Both the position numbers and the translations under genes were made by a program. Of a stretch of DNA of 64,000 nt, positions 58,966 to 64,000 are shown one piece after another. Below the pieces are notes generated by a model. It saw only the letters and a list, made by a program, of their open reading frames with translations. It did not search any database and had not been told where the DNA came from. Origin of the DNA: Richelia sp. CSU_2_1 (GTDB lineage Bacteria; Cyanobacteriota; Cyanobacteriia; Cyanobacteriales; Microcoleaceae); NCBI GenBank assembly GCA_012034575.1, contig JAAUPF010000011.1:1-64000 (forward strand). The letters run 5' to 3'. Every line of letters starts with the position of its first letter. The stretch's first letter is position 1.

Positions 58966-60531
58966 GGTTGGCTCCCTTTAAGCTTTGTTTTACGGTTGCG
59001 TGGATGCTGGCGGTAAAGTCTTTTACCTCCTGACTTGCTGAATTTACGGGACTGTCAAATAGAATCGAAACTAGCACCCAAGTCCGATCTTTGTGAGTGA
59101 GATCGCTGGCAATGCGCGCCAAAAAGTTGTCGGTTGTTTGTTGGGAAGATTGCAGCCAGTAGGTAGCCGATAGTTGGTTGTCTTGGAGGGACAGCCAGCG
59201 GCCGGTGACAGCAGGAGTTAGCTGTTTTTTTTCTATGCTATTTACGGGAATTCCGCTCGCTAAAAAACACAGTTCCGGTGCGTGATAAGTTTGCCAAGAT
59301 GTGCTGGCTACAGTTAGCAGGGAACCGCGCAAATTGCCTGAGACAAATCTCTTTTTTTCTGTTTGGGCATCTGGGTAGTTGCCGAAGAATTTTTGTTCGC
59401 CGGGATTCAGCGGGATTGCTTCAGAAATTATTGGTGCTGGGAGTTGCAAGGGACCGATCGCGACTTGTTCGTTTCCCGTGGCAGACAGTAGAGAAATTGC
59501 TGCTAAAACCGCCAACAAACCAACAATTCCCGGCTTTGCCCACCGCCGATTTTTGAATATTTCTGCATCGCGTGGGGAGTTAAAATCGGTTTTTTTGCTG
59601 TTTTGAATTTTCGGAACTTTTTGCAGCATCAACCAACTTAAGAAACCAGCGCCAACTAATCCGACAATTCCCAAAGGTACGTGCAGGATTTTGGCATAAG
59701 CCGGTTGCTGCCAAACATCAGCAACCACCACTAACACGAGAACCCGCAAAGCGTTAGCGGCTACTAACATTAAGAAGTTAGTCGCGCATACTGCCAGCCA
59801 TTTAAAACCGAGTTGGCGCTTTTCCAACCAAGTAGCAGCCAGCAAAAATAGCGTCCCCACCAAAAGAGTTTTAATGCCGCTGCAAGGCACATCAACGCGA
59901 GCGATGCCGTTTTCCAAAATGATAATATCGTAAGAAGAAATAGCTCCAATTTGCCAGAATGAAAGTAACTTTTCGACTGCCCCAGCAGTCAGCACCGCGC
60001 GGGCAAACCCAATCCGCTGTTCAACTGGCTGCTGCATGGTAAAATGCAAGCTAGCAACCCCGCAATTGGCAAGTTTTTCCGCCAAAAAACCGGATCGGCA
60101 AACAAGCCGCACAGCCCGTAAGTTCCGAGGATAAAGAGCAAGACAGTCAGTTGTTTGAGATCGATTATCCACTGCAGAGCGATCGAACTAATACCCGCAC
60201 CGAACATTAATAACAGCGGGTAGCGCCTCAGCACTAAATTCGGCGAAAATAGAGGCGGGCGATGGGAATCGCGATCGTCCTGAAGAGAGAAATTTAAGCT
60301 CGATCGGACTACCAGTGCTAAAATCGAAAAACCAATTACTATTTTGTAGGATGTGGGTATTTCGTTCGATAAGGAGAACAACCATTTTACTGCCGAGATA
60401 TTCGCCAAACACCAGGCGATCGCGAGCAATAAAGGAGTTAGCCAAACCAAATTAACCGCAGGATATCGACTGCCAGAATCGGCAATGCCAGCACTAGGAA
60501 TGCCGGCACCAGAAATATTGGTGCGCTGCAT
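58943..60531 (-). CDS. Exosortase (XrtO-like) fused to an EpsI-type domain, one frame break
   Basis: About 530 residues when joined. The N-terminal two thirds are a polytopic exosortase: several helices, the catalytic Cys in RVDVPCSGIKT, the Arg in ANALRVLVLVV, and the His in ILHVPLGIVGL. The C-terminal third has an EpsI/DUF3485-like domain with TYHAPELCFLASG. It cleaves PEP-CTERM proteins at the plasma membrane and probably transfers them to a carrier. The frame breaks at an A3 run (60005-60007, plus strand). One more base joins NSGLG and FARAVLTAGAVEKLL. The type (XrtO or another cyanobacterial class) is judged by neighbourhood and fusion, not by search. Confidence 0.85.
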
Positions 60532-60960
60532 GATATCGCTAGATCTTTACGTTGGTCACATCTTAGCTCAGCAAAATTGCTAATGCCTAGACCTGTTATT
60601 TAAAGTTTTGGTCAAGTTTCCATTTTCTCTGTAAAAGTTGAGAGTTGACAGTTGACAGTTGACAGTTGACAGTTGATGAAATTTATCTGCGTTGATCTGC
60701 GTCAATCAGCCTTTATCTGCGGTTGCAAGTTGACAGTTGACCTGGGACAGTTAATATTGTGTCCTATGTATATATTTGTAGGGTGAAGCATTTGGGTGAT
60801 AACTTTTGTTATAAATTTTAAGATTCATACCCGAATGCTTTACCCTGGGTTCGCGCGATCGATACAAAGGAACGCAATCTCATTCCCCATTCTCCATTCC
60901 CCATTACCCATTACCTAGCCTAACGAAAAAAAAGTTATAATGTTTTTATCGGAGGTAAAG
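60532..60960. other. Spacer between exosortase gene and smpB
   Basis: Holds four GTTGACA heptamers (60638-60672), GCGTTGATCTGCG units, then the inverted-repeat element at 60780-60846 and a CCCCATTCC run. The last ~40 bases carry the smpB ribosome site. No gene found. Confidence 0.6.
60780..60846. repeat. 67-bp inverted-repeat element (MITE-like)
   Basis: AGGGTGAAGCATTTGGG (60780-60796) and CCCGAATGCTTTACCCT (60830-60846) pair at 15 of 17 positions around an AT-rich loop. I have seen closely similar GGGTGAAGCATTCGGG palindromes in cyanobacterial intergenic DNA. No target duplication could be made out. Confidence 0.65.
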
Positions 60961-61428
60961 ATGAAAGAAAAAAGCGAAGGATACAAAATTGTTAGCGACA
61001 ACCGACAAGCACGCCACCTTTATGAAATTTTAGAAACCTACCAAGTGGGAATCGAACTCAAGGGAACGGAAGTCAAATCTATTCGGGAAGGCAAAGCCAA
61101 TTTGCGAGACGGTTATGCTTTAGTTCGGAATGGTGAATTGTGGCTGATTAACGTTCACATTTCGCCCTGGGGAACGGCAAGTGCCTATTTCAATCACGAG
61201 GCGCGACGCACCCGCAAACTGCTAATGCACAAACAGGAAATTCGCAAGTTAATCGGGAAAGTAGAAGAAAAAGGTTTGACTTTAGTGCCGTTAAAAATGT
61301 ATTTGAAAAACGGCTGGGTAAAACTCGATATCGGCTTGGGTAAAGGTAAAAAACTTTTCGACAAGCGCGAAGATATGAAGAAACGCGATGACAAACGAGA
61401 TATGGAACGGGCGATGAAACAATTTTAA
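60961..61428 (+). CDS. smpB: SsrA (tmRNA)-binding protein
   Basis: 155 residues from ATG 60961, which has a GGAGGT site six bases upstream; the open frame starts earlier but without such a site. SmpB landmarks are complete: the [20 protein letters not shown] beta-barrel start, [42 protein letters not shown], and the C-terminal basic tail [14 protein letters not shown]. It binds tmRNA to rescue stalled ribosomes. The length and tail are normal. Monocistronic, with a GTTGACA repeat run after the stop. Confidence 0.96.
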   Translation: MKEKSEGYKIVSDNRQARHLYEILETYQVGIELKGTEVKSIREGKANLRDGYALVRNGELWLINVHISPWGTASAYFNHEARRTRKLLMHKQEIRKLIGKVEEKGLTLVPLKMYLKNGWVKLDIGLGKGKKLFDKREDMKKRDDKRDMERAMKQF

Positions 61429-61622
61429 TTAGTTGATAGTTGACAGTTGACAGTTGACAGTTGACAGTTGATGCAATTTATCTGCGTTTATCTGCGTCTA
61501 TCCGCCTTTATCTGCGGTTGCAAGTTGACGAAAGGACAGTTATAAATGGGGAATTGGTAATAAGTTTTGAGTTAAGAAAATTCTTAATTCAAAACTCAAA
61601 ACTCAAAACTCAAAACTATTCC

Positions 61623-64000
61623 TTACTCTGCTTCGCCGATCGAGATAAAAGCGGCCCAATTGCTAGGTTGAGGGTGGCGTTTCATTGTTGCTAGCATCGC
61701 CTGCCGCAAGGCTGCGGCTTTATTGGAATTCTGCTGCAATTGACGGTAAAATTCTACCATCAAATCCGCTGTCGGCGCGTCGGGAACAAACCACAGCGAC
61801 ACCACAATACTCGACACTCCCGCAGCAATAAACGATCGCGACAATCCCAATACTCCATCCCCCGAAATCTTTCCCCTACCCGTATTGCAAGCGCTCAAAA
61901 CTACCAATTCCGCATTTAATTTCAGGTTGAGAATCTCCCGAGAAGTCAGCAAACCGTCACCTGCTGCATCGCCTGAATCGAAGGAAATCGCACTTTGCAC
62001 GCCATTTTGGTAAGGGGAAATTGGGGGGACAAAATCGGGTGCTAGGGCGATCGCCCCCGGTACTCCAAAATCTCGATCGGGAAGTTCGTTAAGCAATCCG
62101 TGACTCGCTAAATGAATGATTTTCGCTTGCGGCATCTCCCGGACGATCGCCCTTTCTGTGGCATCTTTACCTACAATAGCTCGGGTTCCGAGGATGTTGC
62201 TAATGGCGATCGCTTCTGTTTCCGCAGCGGGTAAGGGACTTAAAGGAGTTGGCATTTCAGTCGGAGTCATCCTAATGCTGGGCATTGTCGGATTTCCCAC
62301 TACTAATACTTGCGATTTCGGGCGCGATCGCTGTCGCTGCCGCTGCTGGCGAGTTAAATCCAATATTTGAATTGAAGGCGCGATCGAGACTGTATGTTTT
62401 TCTATTATATAATTTCCTGCTGCATCTTGTAAAGCCGCAAAGGGAATTAAAAATAGCACGCCTTGAGGCACAAAAATTACTCGATCGTCAGGATTTTTGG
62501 GAAGCAGATTTGCAATCGGTTCTATCAATAATTTATAGCTTTGACGCAAGCGGTAATTAATTTTTCTTGGTGAAACCCCGATCGAATTATTTGCTCTTTC
62601 CCTGGCGCGAGTATCCGGTGCTAAATTAGCTGGGGTTGGGGCTGCACTGCCGCGACTTCTGCCCGTAGCTGCTGCTACTAGCGTTTGCTTCGCCAGATCG
62701 GATAGGGAATTTTCTAAATTGCTGGTATCTATCTGGCGGAATGCTATATTTCCATCCGGTGCGATCGCCCAAATATAAAGTTTGCCACCGACAATTGAAT
62801 ATTCAATTATTGTCGCTTTTTGTGCCGCAGCAATGCGCTTAATTTCCGCGATCGTTGGCGGTTTCACCAACTGCAATTGCTCGGATTTATTATTGTCCAA
62901 GCGCGAAGCTAGCAAGTCGGCAAATGCTCGCGCTCTACCTCTTTCTGCAATTTCTAAAGCTGCCGTTATTTGGTTGGTAGCAATTAAAGCTTGTTGCAAC
63001 AAACTGTAAGTTTCCGCTTGCTTTTCAAACAGCGATACTTTATTCTCGTCAGTCAATCCCGGCCGCAGCGATTCCCAAACTTCCACAGCAGCAATTAATT
63101 GCTTTGTGGCCTCGATAAATTTGCCGCTTTTTAATAAAGTCGCGCCGATATTGCTGAGAGTATAGCCGGCACCGGGGCGATTGTTTACTTCCTGAAAAAT
63201 CCTTAAAGCTCGATCGTAAAATTGCAGCGCTGCGGGATAATTTTGGCGATCGCGGTAAACTGTTCCCATGCGATCGAGGGTAACAGCTTCTCCGGGACGA
63301 TCGCCAATTTCCCGGCGAACTTTCAAAGCGCGATTGAGAAATTCCAAAGCTGTTCGATATTCAGTTAAATTGCTGTAAGCAAAACCGATATTAGTTAAAG
63401 TTCGACCTACTCCCATGCGATCGCCCGCTGTTTCCAAAATAGCCAAAGCTTGTTTGTAGTACGATAAAGCTTCTCGATCGGCTCCTTGAATGCCGTAATT
63501 TAATCCTATATTATTGAGAGTCGTACCTTTACCCCTGCTGTCCTTAACTTTCTCAAAAATTGCCAAAGCTTGCTGGTAAAATTCCAGAGCTTTTTGATAC
63601 TGGCCGAGATTGTCATAAACTGCCGCCATATTATTGAGAGTTACTGCTTGACATCTAATATCTTTCATTTCGCAGCGGAGTGCAGCAGCTTGCTGGTAAA
63701 ATTCCAAAGCTTTTTGATACTGACCGAGATTGCGGTAAACTGCAGCGATATTTATTAAAGTTGTGCCTTGCTCTTTCCGAGCTTTTTGCTGTTGAAAAAT
63801 TGTCAGTGCTTGTCGGTAGTAACTCAGGGCTTTTTGAAATTCGCCTAAATTGTTGTAAACTAAGCCAATCTGATTGATAGTTGCCGCTTCTGCCTGAGGA
63901 TAGTTAATTTGCCTGATGGTGGCTAAAACCTGCTCGAATGTTTTCAAAGCTGCCAGGAATTCACCTCTGTTTAATTGCTCGGTAGCGGCTTGATAGAGCT
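61623..64000 (-). CDS. TPR-CHAT domain protein (N terminus beyond right edge)
   Basis: The frame is open to the right edge, so the start is missing; at least 792 residues are seen. About eight tetratricopeptide repeats of the TTLNNIGxxYxxxGxYxxALxxYxxAL kind cover the first ~300. A helical linker with AERGRARAFADLLASRL follows, then a CHAT caspase-like domain. The His of the catalytic pair is in KIIHLASHGLLNE and the Cys in VVLSACNTGRGK, followed by GLSRSFIAAGVSSIVVSLW. Both catalytic residues are intact, so this is a candidate protease. CHAT-TPR proteins are numerous in filamentous cyanobacteria; targets are unknown. A Pro/Ala linker (SAAPTPANLAPD) interrupts the CHAT domain N-terminal part. 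Confidence 0.9.
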   Translation of the reverse strand, partial: LYQAATEQLNRGEFLAALKTFEQVLATIRQINYPQAEAATINQIGLVYNNLGEFQKALSYYRQALTIFQQQKARKEQGTTLINIAAVYRNLGQYQKALEFYQQAAALRCEMKDIRCQAVTLNNMAAVYDNLGQYQKALEFYQQALAIFEKVKDSRGKGTTLNNIGLNYGIQGADREALSYYKQALAILETAGDRMGVGRTLTNIGFAYSNLTEYRTALEFLNRALKVRREIGDRPGEAVTLDRMGTVYRDRQNYPAALQFYDRALRIFQEVNNRPGAGYTLSNIGATLLKSGKFIEATKQLIAAVEVWESLRPGLTDENKVSLFEKQAETYSLLQQALIATNQITAALEIAERGRARAFADLLASRLDNNKSEQLQLVKPPTIAEIKRIAAAQKATIIEYSIVGGKLYIWAIAPDGNIAFRQIDTSNLENSLSDLAKQTLVAAATGRSRGSAAPTPANLAPDTRARERANNSIGVSPRKINYRLRQSYKLLIEPIANLLPKNPDDRVIFVPQGVLFLIPFAALQDAAGNYIIEKHTVSIAPSIQILDLTRQQRQRQRSRPKSQVLVVGNPTMPSIRMTPTEMPTPLSPLPAAETEAIAISNILGTRAIVGKDATERAIVREMPQAKIIHLASHGLLNELPDRDFGVPGAIALAPDFVPPISPYQNGVQSAISFDSGDAAGDGLLTSREILNLKLNAELVVLSACNTGRGKISGDGVLGLSRSFIAAGVSSIVVSLWFVPDAPTADLMVEFYRQLQQNSNKAAALRQAMLATMKRHPQPSNWAAFISIGEAE

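Overview
The window looks like chromosomal DNA of a filamentous, non-heterocystous cyanobacterium of the Microcoleus/Oscillatoria type (inference). The evidence is the very frequent HIP1 palindrome (GCGATCGC), cyanobacterial marker genes (sbtA/sbtB, a DUF1823 protein, giant Ser/Thr-His hybrid kinases, an exosortase with a PEP-CTERM membrane protein), and intergenic regions packed with heptamer and octamer tandem repeats (CAACTGT, ATTACCA, TTTAGATT and GCAGATAA types).

Region 1 (1-12.9 kb) is an accessory, defence-like island. A DGQHR/DndB-like gene runs in from the left edge on the + strand. Facing it on the minus strand are two successive cassettes with the same order: superfamily-2 helicase, small acidic/basic protein, DndD-like SMC/Rad50-type ATPase, and a 'Dnd-associated protein 4'-like protein. 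Cassette B (5242 to 583) is a tight four-gene operon whose helicase carries an N-terminal phospholipase-D-like domain. Cassette A (12817 to 7050) carries extra genes for a Uma2-type nuclease and a MazG-like NTP pyrophosphohydrolase. A RelE-type toxin-antitoxin pair and an endonuclease/exonuclease/phosphatase-fold protein lie between the two cassettes. The phosphorothioate-writing enzymes (DndA/C/E) are not visible and may lie beyond the left edge.

Region 2 (13-23 kb) mixes core and accessory genes. It holds a Cys-motif protein, a phasin-like protein, the SRP RNA, a YciI protein, cdsA, cbiT, a frameshifted Orn/Lys/Arg decarboxylase, a Pro-rich repeat protein, two antitoxin loci sharing an N-terminal module (one with a toxin remnant, one with a DUF5615 toxin), a PD-(D/E)XK nuclease and acetyl-CoA synthetase.

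Region 3 (23.3-50 kb) is a + strand signalling island. Three giant HstK-like proteins (Ser/Thr kinase, AAA ATPase, GAF and histidine kinase in one chain) are interspersed with a PhnD-like binding lipoprotein, a membrane histidine kinase and a kinase-domain fragment. It ends with a triple-GAF histidine kinase, a receiver protein and a receiver-PAS-GGDEF diguanylate cyclase.

Region 4 (50-64 kb) is mostly housekeeping: peptide deformylase, an HtrA/Deg protease, the SbtA/SbtB bicarbonate system, GAPDH, DUF1823, a VIT/vWA PEP-CTERM membrane protein with its exosortase, smpB, and a TPR-CHAT protein running off the right edge.

A technical point affects the whole reading. Eight genes are broken by eleven 1-2 nt frame disruptions, mostly apparent single-base losses in homopolymers. 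This is more like deletion-biased sequencing or assembly error than real decay, so each broken gene is annotated over its full reconstructed length.
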